The position numbers and the translations under genes were made by a program. A stretch of DNA of 64,000 nucleotides from the NCBI RefSeq assembly GCF_009362785.1, contig NZ_WHNQ01000013.1, positions 1 to 64,000 on the forward strand, given 5' to 3'. The notes under the pieces were generated by a model. That model did not search any database. It was not told the origin of the DNA and saw only the letters and a program-made list of their open reading frames with translations. The DNA comes from Paraburkholderia atlantica (GTDB lineage: Bacteria > Pseudomonadota > Gammaproteobacteria > Burkholderiales > Burkholderiaceae). Below, in pieces: positions 8,308 through 17,192 of the stretch (position 1 is its first letter; every line of letters starts with the position of its first letter).

Positions 8308-9294
8308 CTAGAAACTCATCGCGAATCCGAACGACACGCCGTGCACATTGCGACCGAACACATAGCGCACCATCGCGCGCGTGCGGGTGACGATGACCGG
8401 ATACCTGCTGCTATCGAGTTCGAGGCCGACGCCAAGCGACGTGAGGTCGTTGAAACCCAGCACGCCCGCACTGTCGCCGAAATAGTGCGAGTAAGCGGCT
8501 TCGAGCACGTAGCGGACTGGCCGGTCCAGCGCGTGCCAGCCGGTGGGCGCGCGCCAGCGTGTCCATAGGCTCACTTGCTGGGCCGTGGCCGAGCCCTGAA
8601 CGGCCTCCGATGAACCGCCGAAACTGCGCAGGTAAATATCGGTTGCCCGCAATTCGGCGTCGATTTCGTAGTTTTCGCGGTAGTGCTCGAAGTCGAGCAT
8701 CAGGGAGCCGCCATAGCCGTAGGCATTGAGCGAGCCGTTCTCGAGGAACTGCAGGTTGCTGTCGGTGACGTGGTTGAACAGCGTCTGCCCCACCTTCAGG
8801 TCGCTCGATACGCGCCCGATCGTACCGTTCAGGATCGGACGGAATGCCAGTTCGTCCGTGATGCGGAAATCCCAGCCCAGGCCGACCGTGCCGCTGAAGG
8901 TGTTCCACTTCGTCGGCACCGCACGCTGCTGGGCGCCATCCGTGGCGATGAAGATCGGATCGTAGCGGCTGTAGGCGAGCGTGCCCTCCATGTACAACGG
9001 AAACGACCTGCTGAGCGTGAAGCCGCCGCCGAATTGCGTCTGCCCGAAGCCGGGATTACCGGTCAGGCCGTTATTGACCGACAGATTGCTGGTCGTGACG
9101 TCCGGGACCGTCGTGTAGCTCATGATCGCGAGCACAGCGTCCGCGTGCTGCTTTACATTGCCGCCAATCACGGTATTGCTCGACAATTGCCCCGGCACGA
9201 CCTGCGCGTGCGACGGGCACGACAGCAGGCTCAAAGGCACAGCGGCACCCGCGCCTAATGCGCGAAGTGACCAACGCTTCCGAAGTGCCGGCAT
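8308..9294 (-). CDS. Solitary outer-membrane autotransporter-like beta-barrel protein
   Basis: A 328-residue outer-membrane protein. Signal peptide at about residues 1-30 (LRALGAGAAVPLSLL, cleavage near SHAQ). The rest alternates polar and aromatic residues as in a transmembrane barrel and ends in MSF, the C-terminal phenylalanine signature recognised by the Bam machinery. It resembles the solitary autotransporter-like barrel family, which lacks a passenger domain. The ATG at 9294 is preferred over TTG at 9300; GAGG lies about ten bases upstream. Confidence 0.75.
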   Translation of the reverse strand: MPALRKRWSLRALGAGAAVPLSLLSCPSHAQVVPGQLSSNTVIGGNVKQHADAVLAIMSYTTVPDVTTSNLSVNNGLTGNPGFGQTQFGGGFTLSRSFPLYMEGTLAYSRYDPIFIATDGAQQRAVPTKWNTFSGTVGLGWDFRITDELAFRPILNGTIGRVSSDLKVGQTLFNHVTDSNLQFLENGSLNAYGYGGSLMLDFEHYRENYEIDAELRATDIYLRSFGGSSEAVQGSATAQQVSLWTRWRAPTGWHALDRPVRYVLEAAYSHYFGDSAGVLGFNDLTSLGVGLELDSSRYPVIVTRTRAMVRYVFGRNVHGVSFGFAMSF

Positions 9295-9646
9295 AGTCAA
9301 ACAACCTCGCCATTTGTCGACGACGAGATTGCAGGCTGACTTGCAGACTCAAACACGGCGTATCCAACGAGCATCACGCACTCCTGTCAGTCGGCTAATT
9401 GTGTTCGTCTTCCGCGAAGTCGCGATTCCGCTGCACTGAAACACGTGCACGCAGTCGATGCAACTCCGGCGGGCGTTGCGCCGCTCACAGCACCTGGAAG
9501 GTCTGCGCTAGTATGTATAGAAATACCCGAAGTAAAGTAGTACGGCAATACGGGCATATCTTCAGTCGCTTGCCTTGCGCTCGGGCAAGGGACACCACCG
9601 TCGATAAACGGAATTTCGCAGCCCCACTTTCCCACGGAGCATCGTT
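9295..9646. other. Divergent intergenic region
   Basis: About 350 bases between the outer-membrane barrel (minus) and DUF427 (plus). No convincing coding sequence. An AT-richer stretch around 9510-9560 (TATGTATAGAAATA, AAGTAAAGTAG) is the likely promoter zone for one or both genes; no operator was identified. Confidence 0.4.
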
Positions 9647-10051
9647 ATGTCCACTCATTCGGTCCCGAACGACAAACCCGTCAAGGTCCCCGGCCCGGAC
9701 CATCCGATCACGATCGAGCAGCACCGCGCGCGCGTGATCGTGATGGCAGGCGGCCAGGTGATCGCCGATACCCACGACGCGTTGACGCTGCGCGAAGCCC
9801 GCTATCCGGCCGTGCTGTATATCCCGCGCAGGGACGTGGACATGACCCGGCTCGAACGCACGGCGCATGCAACGTATTGTCCGTACAAAGGCGAATGCGC
9901 CTATTTCTCGATTCCATCGGCCGGCGAGCGCGGCACCAACGCGGTGTGGACCTACGAGCACCCTTACGACGCAGTCGCGCCGATCCGCGAACACCTCGCG
10001 TTCTATCCCGACCGCGTGGATTCCATCACGCAGGAGCCGGCCGCCCACTAG
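9647..10051 (+). CDS. DUF427 domain-containing protein
   Basis: A 134-residue cytoplasmic protein of the DUF427 family. Visible hallmarks: RARVIVMAGGQVIADTHDAL, LYIPRRDVDM, TYCPYKGECAYFSI and WTYEHPYDAVAPIREHLAFY, covering the whole compact beta fold. Length is typical. Biochemical role is not established for the family. A ribosome site is weak (CGGAGCATCGTT before the ATG). Single-gene transcript likely. Confidence 0.9.
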   Translation: MSTHSVPNDKPVKVPGPDHPITIEQHRARVIVMAGGQVIADTHDALTLREARYPAVLYIPRRDVDMTRLERTAHATYCPYKGECAYFSIPSAGERGTNAVWTYEHPYDAVAPIREHLAFYPDRVDSITQEPAAH

Positions 10052-10189
10052 GCCGATTCGCCCGCGCCTTTTGGCCGGCCACCCGCACGGCGCGGCGGTC
10101 GCTGTTTCGCCACGCCAGCTGTGACTCTGAGCGGGCCGCTCGTTCTCTTTGCAGTCGGTATTCAAGCCGCGCTACGGAGGTGAATCAAC

Positions 10190-10285
10190 ATGGCTGAAAA
10201 GGTTACATCGACGGAATCCGCGTCACTGCGATGGCGCCTGACGGTAATTGACCACCGACCGGCGAAACGGCACCGGCTGCGATAA
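10190..10285 (+). CDS. Putative 31-residue small protein
   Basis: A short frame beginning with MAEKVTSTESASLRW and ending in a basic tail (RPAKRHRLR). It is supported mainly by an unusually complete Shine-Dalgarno GGAGGTGA six bases before the ATG, while much of the intergenic sequence around it lacks such a site. A short T-run (TTTTTT at about 10295) follows. Could be a small protein or a leader peptide for the downstream phosphodiesterase. No homology claimed. Confidence 0.35.
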   Translation: MAEKVTSTESASLRWRLTVIDHRPAKRHRLR

Positions 10286-10332
10286 CCCGCGCCGTTTTTT
10301 CATGCTTGACGACTCGCACGGATCACGCGGAC

Positions 10333-10349
10333 CTTAACAAGACCTTAAG
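10333..10349 (+). promoter_or_regulatory. Tandem CTTAA repeats, PmrA/QseB-type response-regulator box
   Basis: CTTAAC (10333-10338), five bases, CTTAAG (10344-10349): direct repeats with an 11-bp period, matching the YTTAAK-N5-YTTAAK layout known for PmrA/QseB-like OmpR-family regulators. It lies about 105 bases before the phosphodiesterase start, a plausible promoter position. Confidence 0.45.
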
Positions 10350-10454
10350 ACTTCAGTATCGCCAAATAAAAAATCCGGGTCACGCAAATGACTTTTTTAC
10401 GGTTCAAATTCGTCCCGCTTTACCCAAATTCGTTGTCAAACAAAAGGACGAGAC

Positions 10455-12137
10455 ATGAAACCGATCACGAAATGGAAGCGTAAGCAAAGCGCAATGTGCG
10501 CCGCCGTCGCACTGCTCGCCGGGCTGTACTCGGCAGTCGCGACCGCCGGCGACGATCATGGTCACGGCCGTGATCACGATCGCGATCGCGCGTCGGTCAA
10601 GCACGTGCTGCTGATCAGCTTCGACGGTCTGCATGAGCAGGACGTCGCGCGTTGCATCGGCGCGAATACTTGCCCTAACCTTGCGCTGCTCGCGAAGTCA
10701 GGCACCACGTATACGAACGCGCATACACCGGGACTGTCGGATTCGTTTCCGGGCCTCGCCGCGCTCGTGACCGGCGGCTCGCCGAAGTCCGCGGGCCTGT
10801 TCTACGACGTCTCCTACGACCGCACGCTCTATGCGCCGTCCGATACCAATTGCACGGGCCCGACCGGCTGGAACGTCGTGTTCGATGAAACGACCGGCAT
10901 CGATGGCGAGAACGGCGGTGCGCTGATCCATCTCGACGGCGGCGGCACGTTCAATCCGCAGGCGATTCCGCATGCGCTCGTCAATGGCGTCTGTACGCCC
11001 GTCTATCCGCACAACTACCTGAAGACCAACACGGTCTTCGAAGTGATCAAGGGCAACGTGAACGGCGCGCGCACCGCGTGGGCCGATAAACACGCGTGGG
11101 GCTACGACTGGCTCAACGGACCGTCCGGCATGGGCGTCGACGATCTTTCGCGAACCGAAATAAATTCGATCGATCCGGATACCAATACCTACTACCTCGA
11201 CACGTACACGCACACGGAGAAGTTCGACAACTACCATGTGCAATCGCTGATCCATGAAATCGATGGCAAGGATTCGACCGGTCGAAAGAACGTCGCGGTT
11301 CCGACCGTGTTCGGCGCCAACTTCCAGACGCTGAGCGTCGCGCAGAAGGCCACGGTCGCGACGGGCGGCGGTTATCTGGATGCGAGCTTCACGCCGGGTC
11401 CGCAAGTGGCCGGCGCGATCGCCTATATCGACGACGCGTTGGGACGCATCGTGTCCGAACTGAAGCAACGCAATCTCTATTCGTCGACGGCGATCATCGT
11501 GACCGCGAAGCATGGTCAGTCGCCGACCGATCATTCGAAGCTGGTGAAGAACGGCGATACGCTGACCAAGCTGCTCGAAGCCAACAACTATCTGGATTCG
11601 GGCGGCAATTTTGGACAGGCCGCTACGAAGAGCGGCAACCTGAACGACGGCACCGGGCTCGTCGGCACCGGCTTCGTGCAGACCGACGACGTCGGTCTGA
11701 TCTGGCTGCGCGATCAAAGCCAGGTTGCCTCGGTCGTGAAGACGCTGAAAGACAATCTGAGCTGCAACGCGCCGGGCATCTGCGCGGACGGTCCGCAGGC
11801 GTACATCCTGTCCGGCCCGCAACTGGCGAGCCGGTTCGGCGATCCGTCGCGCGGCGGTACGCCCGACATCATCGTTCAGCCTAACCCGGGCGTCATCTAT
11901 ACGTCGAGCACGTCGAAGGACGAGGAGCATGGCGGCAACGCGCCCGACGACAGCCATCTCGGCCTCGTGATGTACGTGCCTCATGCGCATCACGCCGGGC
12001 AGGTCAACGACGAGCGGGTGCTGACCACGCAGGTCGCACCGACGATCTTGCGTCTGCTCGAGCTGAAGCCCGAGCTGCTGCATTCGGTCGCGATTGAAGG
12101 AACGCGTCCGCTGCCGGAGTTCGATCGCGAAGACTGA
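10455..12137 (+). CDS. Secreted alkaline phosphatase/phosphodiesterase superfamily protein
   Basis: A 560-residue exported enzyme of the type I phosphodiesterase/nucleotide pyrophosphatase group. Signal peptide at about residues 1-31 (AALLAGLYSAVATA region), then a His/Asp-rich linker (DDHGHGRDHDRDR). Metal-site motifs: LISFDGLHEQD near residue 53, the THTPGLSDSFPG segment that should contain the nucleophile, TAKHGQSP, and the late HGGNAPDDSHLG. Start at 10455 has AGGACGAG upstream. Phosphomonoester or diester specificity cannot be told from sequence. Followed by a hairpin terminator and preceded by a response-regulator-like box. Confidence 0.85.
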   Translation: MKPITKWKRKQSAMCAAVALLAGLYSAVATAGDDHGHGRDHDRDRASVKHVLLISFDGLHEQDVARCIGANTCPNLALLAKSGTTYTNAHTPGLSDSFPGLAALVTGGSPKSAGLFYDVSYDRTLYAPSDTNCTGPTGWNVVFDETTGIDGENGGALIHLDGGGTFNPQAIPHALVNGVCTPVYPHNYLKTNTVFEVIKGNVNGARTAWADKHAWGYDWLNGPSGMGVDDLSRTEINSIDPDTNTYYLDTYTHTEKFDNYHVQSLIHEIDGKDSTGRKNVAVPTVFGANFQTLSVAQKATVATGGGYLDASFTPGPQVAGAIAYIDDALGRIVSELKQRNLYSSTAIIVTAKHGQSPTDHSKLVKNGDTLTKLLEANNYLDSGGNFGQAATKSGNLNDGTGLVGTGFVQTDDVGLIWLRDQSQVASVVKTLKDNLSCNAPGICADGPQAYILSGPQLASRFGDPSRGGTPDIIVQPNPGVIYTSSTSKDEEHGGNAPDDSHLGLVMYVPHAHHAGQVNDERVLTTQVAPTILRLLELKPELLHSVAIEGTRPLPEFDRED

Positions 12138-12174
12138 GTGTTTGCTGTGGTCGACGTATTCGAGTAGTGAGCTG

Positions 12175-12207
12175 CGCCGCGATCGGTGTTGGAACGATCG
12201 CGGCGCG
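12175..12207 (+). terminator. Strong hairpin after the phosphodiesterase gene
   Basis: GCGCCGCGATCG (12175-12186) pairs perfectly with CGATCGCGGCGC (12196-12207) around a nine-base loop. A weak T-tract follows (GTCGTTTC), so termination may be only partly intrinsic. It lies 40 bases after the stop codon at 12137. Confidence 0.6.
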
Positions 12208-12268
12208 GTCGTTTCTGAGGGGGCGTGACGCGGGGACCGCGCGTGCCGGCGCGTGCGAGAGCTTGGGC

Positions 12269-12529
12269 TCAGTGTTTCGTGCGATACCACCGCCATAGCT
12301 TCATGATCGCCACATACGCCAGCGTCGCCACCATCAGTTCGATTGTCACCCATACCGCGTAATACACGTCATCAGGGTCACGCACACCGAGCCAATCGGA
12401 AGTCGCCCAATATGCATTCGACTCGCGTTCTGTCCACTCGTAGGGATGCGGGCGAACATAAAGAACTGATAGGACAAACAGTGCCAGAAACAACGCGACC
12501 TTGAACAGTCTACGGGCAAGTGTTGCCAT
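12269..12529 (-). CDS. Small two-helix membrane protein, candidate immunity protein
   Basis: An 86-residue inner-membrane protein. It has two hydrophobic helices (about residues 8-25, VALFLALFVLSVLYV, and about 57-78, VWVTIELMVATLAYVAI) flanking an acidic-aromatic loop that would face the periplasm. The ATG at 12529 lies inside the end of the upstream DUF2778 gene, overlapping it by 20 bases, with GAGG upstream; this indicates coupled translation. By position and topology it is a candidate neutraliser of the DUF2778 protein. No family recognised; an inhibitory role is inference. Confidence 0.65.
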   Translation of the reverse strand: MATLARRLFKVALFLALFVLSVLYVRPHPYEWTERESNAYWATSDWLGVRDPDDVYYAVWVTIELMVATLAYVAIMKLWRWYRTKH

Positions 12530-13028
12530 ATGTGATGACCTCAATGGTTCCATATGCGCGCAGGCCCGAAGTGTGCGCGGGGATTTTCGCCGTGTGCAGC
12601 AACGCATTGCGGATTCTCATGAAATCGCTATGGCTTGGCAGGGTAATGCAACCAAGTGATGCGCCGTGCCCGCCCGCTGGATGCAACCGGAACTGACCAC
12701 GCTTGACGCCATTGACCCACGCAAAGTCATCAATGCTGCCGTCATCCCGATACAGGGCGAACCAGTCACCGTGATTCGACGGATGGCCGGAAACGGCATT
12801 CAACACGTCTTTTCCCAAGGCGTACGCCTGTGAACGGATGCCGCCAGTTGGACGGTCAACGATCCAGTATCTACCGGCGGGAATCGGCCCCTTGCCAGGC
12901 ACAGCTGTGCATCCGCCCCGATTGCGGTATTGCCGGTCGCCCGAATAAGCGTCGAAGGTGCCCACGCCAAAAATGGTGAGCGGTGATAGGGGCTCGTTAT
13001 TCACGAGAAATTTGCCGTTGTAGGCCAC
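12510..13028 (-). CDS. DUF2778 (Tlde1-like) peptidoglycan L,D-transpeptidase-fold protein
   Basis: A 172-residue protein of the DUF2778 family, which includes the type VI effector Tlde1. The catalytic signature is present: His116, GHGASLGC at 120-127 with His121, Ser124 and Cys127. The N-terminal DAYSGD, CTAVPGKGPIPAGRYWIVDRP and NHGDWFALYRDDG segments are typical of the family. No signal peptide, consistent with delivery by a secretion machine. GTG start with AGGAGG eight bases upstream. No T6SS structural gene is in the window, so delivery is unproven; a phage or housekeeping role remains possible. Confidence 0.85.
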   Translation of the reverse strand: MAYNGKFLVNNEPLSPLTIFGVGTFDAYSGDRQYRNRGGCTAVPGKGPIPAGRYWIVDRPTGGIRSQAYALGKDVLNAVSGHPSNHGDWFALYRDDGSIDDFAWVNGVKRGQFRLHPAGGHGASLGCITLPSHSDFMRIRNALLHTAKIPAHTSGLRAYGTIEVITYGNTCP

Positions 13029-13215
13029 GTGTCACGCCTCCTGCTTGCGCTGGTTGTAGGTCAGTCGCCACTCGCCGGAAGGAAGGCATAGCGAGTAGCG
13101 CGGGCGCGATGCTAGGTGTGTGCTTCGTGCCCCGGCATCAGACGACTCTGAAAAAGCCGGGACGTGTGCGATGGTCGTCGACTATCCGCATCTGGCGGCA
13201 CGTCTGTCAAGGTTG

Positions 13216-13244
13216 AAAAAAAGCCCCACGGTCACCCGTGAGGC
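13216..13244 (-). terminator. Second of two tandem intrinsic terminators
   Basis: On the minus strand, GCCTCACGG, loop of four bases, CCGTGGGGC (one G-U pair), then seven T residues (A-run at 13216-13222). It follows the terminator at 13248-13278 and also insulates the DUF2778 operon from read-through. Confidence 0.85.
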
Positions 13245-13247
13245 TTC

Positions 13248-13278
13248 AAAAAAGACCCGCAGCCTGACACCGCGGGTC
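13248..13278 (-). terminator. First of two tandem intrinsic terminators
   Basis: On the minus strand, GACCCGC (13278-13272), an 11-base loop, GCGGGTC (13260-13254), then six T residues. It lies about 23 bases past the stop of the polygalacturonase gene. Confidence 0.85.
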
Positions 13279-13300
13279 CTGGTCTTTCAAGCAACCACGC

Positions 13301-15943
13301 TTACTTCACATTCGGGAAAACCGGCCAGGACGAAGCCTGATCGCACAGCGACAGTTTCGCATTCTGCGAGACGATCGTACCCGCCGGGTCCGTGTCGCCC
13401 GCGGCGCCAGCGTCGTCGCTGCCATTGACGGTCAGGTTCAACGTGTTCGTCGGGGTCGTGTACTTGCCCGCGCCGCTCGACGTGTTCGTCAAAATGCCGC
13501 CCGCGCCGTGAGCCATCGACGAGCCAATCAGACTCACGTTCGCGCCGAGGTTCAGCGTGGCGTTGGCCGCCTTCGATTGCGACGAGCCATCGGTCGAACC
13601 GATGTTCACGACAGGCTTGCTCAGATTCGCAATCGACAACGCGACGTCCTTGTCCGCGACCACGTTATCCAGGTTCAACTGGATCACGCTCTGCGTATTG
13701 GCGTAAGCCGTGTCGGCATGCAAACCACGGAACGTCAGACCGCCGCCGCCGTTCTTGCCCGCAGCCTTGTTGGCCGGGATGTTCATCATGCGGATGTTGC
13801 TCAGGTTGATGTCGTGGAAGCTCGGCACCAGCCAGCCCAACCCCGTGTACGTGATCGGATCGGCACTCGGGCCCGTGTAGTACATGTCGAACACGAGGAA
13901 ATCCTTCACACCACGCATACATGCGCCGTCGTAGTAGATGTTGCTGACGTCGCCGCCGCGTGCCTGACCGCTCTTGATGCGCAGGCCCACGATGCCATTA
14001 TCGGTAGACGCGTTGCTGCCGTCGTAGATATTGTCGAAGTAGTTGTCGTAGAAGTGAATGTTGCGGACACCTGCATTCGTCGGGCTGCCGATCGACAGAC
14101 CATGACCGTTGTAGTTGTGGTTGTGCGCGACCGTGATGCCGTAGGTGCGGTTCGACGAAACGTCGCGGTTGCCGTCGATGGCCCACAGCATGTTGGCCGG
14201 CGTCGTCGCGCCCTGTGCCGACGCCGGACGCGGGTCCTGCAGTCCGCCCTTGAATGCGACGTTGTCGTCCGACGGGCTCAGGAAGTTGTACACGATCGCG
14301 ACGTTCTTCACGTAGCCGTCGAAGTACACCTGGCCTGCGGACGTCGTCTTGCTGCCCGTGCCGAGAGCCGCGTGTTCCGGACCTGCGGCAACGCTCGGGT
14401 CGACACCGTCGGTGTTCTTCACGCCGGTCGAGCTGGCGTCGATCGTCGCGCCCGTATAGAGGTGCGTGTACGAACCGCTGACGCCGTCGAAGGCATCGTT
14501 GTTCATGCCGACGCTCGCCTGGTTCGCCGCATCGGGCAGCAACGGCGTGATGATCTTGATGCCCCACACGGTGAAGCCGTCCACCCCGTCGGCTTCGACG
14601 GTAAAGAAGGTGCTGTTGCGCAACGTGATCTGATACAGCGACAGGTTCTTCGACTGCTGCATCCACAGCATGCCGGGGTTGCCCTGGAAGCTGTACGGGC
14701 CGCCGCCGATGTCCTTGTTGCCGTGGTACGAGATATCCCACCAGCTTGCCGTCACCCAGCGTGCGCAACCGGCCGTGCCGGCGGTACAGCCGCCACCGTT
14801 GACCGTGTAGCCGCTCGGGATGCTGGTTGCCTGGCGGTTCACCACATAGGTGACGGCCGGCGTAGTCAGCGTCGTCTTGCCCATCGCGGTGACCACGTCG
14901 CAAGCGGTGCCTTCCGGCGCGAGCGTGCCCGCGCGGTAAGCGGCGATCGTATTGGTGCAGCTGAACTTCGGCGTCGTCACACCGGTGATGTTGTTGCCCG
15001 AATACGTGAACGCCTCGGTCACGCCGGTTGCCCAGCGGATCATCGGATACTGCGGCGACGAGCTGATCAGCGGCATGTAGCCACGCGCATCGATCGAGCC
15101 CGTGCCCATGATCGACGCATTGACCGTATGCGTGCCGCGGATCAGCGGATAGCAGTTCTGCATGCCGCTCGTGCCCGCGATGGTCGCCGCGCCCGCGTTG
15201 GCGGTGCCGGCCGGCGCGGGAAGCCCGGCCGGGTTGTTGATGGCGGCGCCGCAGGTGATCGCGTTCGGCCGATCCTGTGCGGTCTTGTCGTACACGACCA
15301 CGTCGCGGCTCGCGAACAGCGTGACGCCGTCGTCGACCCACAGCGTGACGCCCGAAGGCAGAACCAGCGGACCGCTGAGGAACGCATTGCCGGCTCCGCT
15401 GCTGTTCCTGACGAGACGCACCGCGAACCTGGTGGCCTTATAGGTCGGGTTCGACAGCGTTTCGCTCGATGCACCCGCGATGTTGACGTTCGGATTGTTG
15501 GCCGCCTGTTGCGTAGCGGCGGCCTGCTGGTCAGCCTGCGTGATCTTCGCGCCGACTTCCGCGTCCACGGAGGCGCCGCACGCGTCGAGCGCGGCCTGGA
15601 TGCGCGCCTGGTCGGGGTTGTTGAGCGCCGTGGTTGCGCCGCCGTAAGCGGCCGGCGTCGGGTCGGCGCTGACCGGCAGCGAGCCGTCCGCGTTCTTCAC
15701 CAGGTTGTTGCTTGCCTGAAGCGTCGAGCAAACCTGCGTGTCCGCCGGCAAAGACGGCGAATCCGGCAGGTTCGTATCGCCAGCGTAGCGGCCGGGCGTC
15801 CAGACCGGGGACGTCGGCGAGGTCGGGTTGGCGGGTGGCGTGGTCGAACTCGAACCTGAAATATTATTGCCCTCACCGCAACCGGCGACGGTCAAAACAA
15901 ACAGGCCGAGTACCGCAAGCTCTCGGACTGAGCGCATCTTCAT
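13301..15943 (-). CDS. GH28 polygalacturonase-like lipoprotein
   Basis: An 880-residue lipoprotein. The N-terminus has a lipobox (LTVAGC, Cys22) followed by a Ser/Thr/Pro linker. The right-handed beta-helix carries all four GH28 signatures: NTDG at 510-513, SDDN with Asp559/Asp560, GHG at 613-615 and RIK at 655-657. It would hydrolyse pectate or a related polygalacturonan at the cell surface. It is longer than typical family members (400-500 residues): extra sequence lies N-terminal, and the NTD-to-DD gap of about 47 residues is larger than usual. AAGGAG precedes the ATG. Monocistronic with tandem terminators. Confidence 0.85.
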   Translation of the reverse strand: MKMRSVRELAVLGLFVLTVAGCGEGNNISGSSSTTPPANPTSPTSPVWTPGRYAGDTNLPDSPSLPADTQVCSTLQASNNLVKNADGSLPVSADPTPAAYGGATTALNNPDQARIQAALDACGASVDAEVGAKITQADQQAAATQQAANNPNVNIAGASSETLSNPTYKATRFAVRLVRNSSGAGNAFLSGPLVLPSGVTLWVDDGVTLFASRDVVVYDKTAQDRPNAITCGAAINNPAGLPAPAGTANAGAATIAGTSGMQNCYPLIRGTHTVNASIMGTGSIDARGYMPLISSSPQYPMIRWATGVTEAFTYSGNNITGVTTPKFSCTNTIAAYRAGTLAPEGTACDVVTAMGKTTLTTPAVTYVVNRQATSIPSGYTVNGGGCTAGTAGCARWVTASWWDISYHGNKDIGGGPYSFQGNPGMLWMQQSKNLSLYQITLRNSTFFTVEADGVDGFTVWGIKIITPLLPDAANQASVGMNNDAFDGVSGSYTHLYTGATIDASSTGVKNTDGVDPSVAAGPEHAALGTGSKTTSAGQVYFDGYVKNVAIVYNFLSPSDDNVAFKGGLQDPRPASAQGATTPANMLWAIDGNRDVSSNRTYGITVAHNHNYNGHGLSIGSPTNAGVRNIHFYDNYFDNIYDGSNASTDNGIVGLRIKSGQARGGDVSNIYYDGACMRGVKDFLVFDMYYTGPSADPITYTGLGWLVPSFHDINLSNIRMMNIPANKAAGKNGGGGLTFRGLHADTAYANTQSVIQLNLDNVVADKDVALSIANLSKPVVNIGSTDGSSQSKAANATLNLGANVSLIGSSMAHGAGGILTNTSSGAGKYTTPTNTLNLTVNGSDDAGAAGDTDPAGTIVSQNAKLSLCDQASSWPVFPNVK

Positions 15944-16542
15944 AAGTTATCTCCTTGGGGTCGATCCAGTGCCTGTTCCTGACAGGCCGCGCCTTCTTTG
16001 CGCGGATGGGGCGGGAAAGCGTCAGGGCGTGCAGAGCATCAATTTGTTATAAGACATCGTACAAGACACGACATAAAAATCCGGAGCTTTTCACTCGACG
16101 CGCGGCGGCCAAAAACAAAATGTCCCGCACCTTATGTCCACGCAACGACCCGGCTCCCAGCCAGATCTCAAGAGCGCAGAGCAACCGAAAAGCTTTGCCC
16201 AGCATGGGACGGCGTCTCGAAGCTCATCTTCAGGCTACGAACCGGCCACGCGACAGACTCACAGCCAACCGACTCCGCGAGCACGCGAACCAGCTTGTCG
16301 GGCAATAGTAATATTCGTCATACAACGTACGACGGATCATGCTTTAGAAGCGGGCGCTGTTTCAATTACAGTAAACCCGACCTCCCAATATCAGAGACAC
16401 GGTCAGCGGGCCCAAAGCACGGCGAAAGGTCGAAAGTTACAAAGCGACGCCTGCGCCGACGACGCATCAAACCGCGTCGGTATGATGAAAGCGTCCGGGC
16501 GATCGCTTCAACCCACACCCAACCCACCACGGGAGATTCATC
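15944..16542. other. Long divergent intergenic region
   Basis: About 600 bases between the polygalacturonase (minus) and LysE exporter (plus) genes, with lower GC than the surroundings. No coding frame with protein-like composition was found. AT-rich stretches near 16045-16080 (TTGTTATAAGACATCGTACAAG) and 16310-16335 (GTCATACAACGTACGAC) look like promoter or GntR-type operator material, but neither is a clean palindrome. Confidence 0.4.
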
Positions 16543-17154
16543 TTGCAATCCGTCAACATCCTGCTTGCGCTTGCGGGCGTCCTGTTGCTCAGCGTCGCGA
16601 GCCCGGGCCCCAACTTTCTGATCGTCACTTCGACGGCCATTGCGTCACGCAGCGCCGGCATGATGACCGGCCTCGGGCTCGCCGCCGCGTCCGGCACGTG
16701 GGCCTTGCTCGCGATCGCGGGGTTGAGCCTGATCGTCGCGCACGTCACCTGGCTCGGCGCCGTGCTGAGGATCGCCGGCGCGCTCTATCTGATCTGGCTC
16801 GGCATCAAGATGATCGTGACCGCGCGGCGGCCGTTGTCCGCGGGCGTCGGCAGCGCCGCGTCCGGCTGGGCTGCGACGAAGAAAGGCTATTTCGTCAGCA
16901 TGACGAACCCGAAATCCATCGCGTTCTACGGCAGCATCTTCGCGTTGATGGTGCCCGCGCATGCGCCGATGTGGCTCGATATCGCGGTGGTCGCGCTGTC
17001 GATCGGCATTTCATGCGCGTGGTACTGCGCGATGGCTTTGCTTGCCTCGCATCCGGCGGTTCGGCGCACGCTGGTCCGCCGCAAGGCCGTGCTCGATACG
17101 GCTGCGGGTGTGCTGCTGGTCGGAGTCGGCGGGCGGATGTTGGCGGGGCGTTGA
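16543..17154 (+). CDS. LysE/RhtB family amino-acid exporter
   Basis: A 203-residue inner-membrane protein with about six hydrophobic helices. The family signature SPGPNFLIV is at about residues 20-28, and MTNPKSIAFYGSIFA is the usual second half-repeat motif. Such proteins export amino acids or homoserine-type metabolites using the proton gradient. TTG start with GGGAG eight bases upstream. No LysR/ArgP regulator is adjacent. Convergent with the PPC-domain gene. Confidence 0.9.
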   Translation: MQSVNILLALAGVLLLSVASPGPNFLIVTSTAIASRSAGMMTGLGLAAASGTWALLAIAGLSLIVAHVTWLGAVLRIAGALYLIWLGIKMIVTARRPLSAGVGSAASGWAATKKGYFVSMTNPKSIAFYGSIFALMVPAHAPMWLDIAVVALSIGISCAWYCAMALLASHPAVRRTLVRRKAVLDTAAGVLLVGVGGRMLAGR

Positions 17155-17192
17155 CAGCTACTGGCGCACGAAGGGATGCCGCCTTCGCACGG

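Noticed and set aside
13032..13170. Minus-strand open frame ending LPSGEWRLTYNQRKQEA directly before the DUF2778 gene
   Set aside because: It looks protein-like at its end but has no start codon before an upstream stop, so I regard it as a chance frame or an untraceable relic.
13508..15859. Very long plus-strand open frame opposite the polygalacturonase gene
   Set aside because: Mirror frame of the real gene with Arg/Val-rich, motif-free product; the minus-strand gene has signal peptide and all GH28 motifs.
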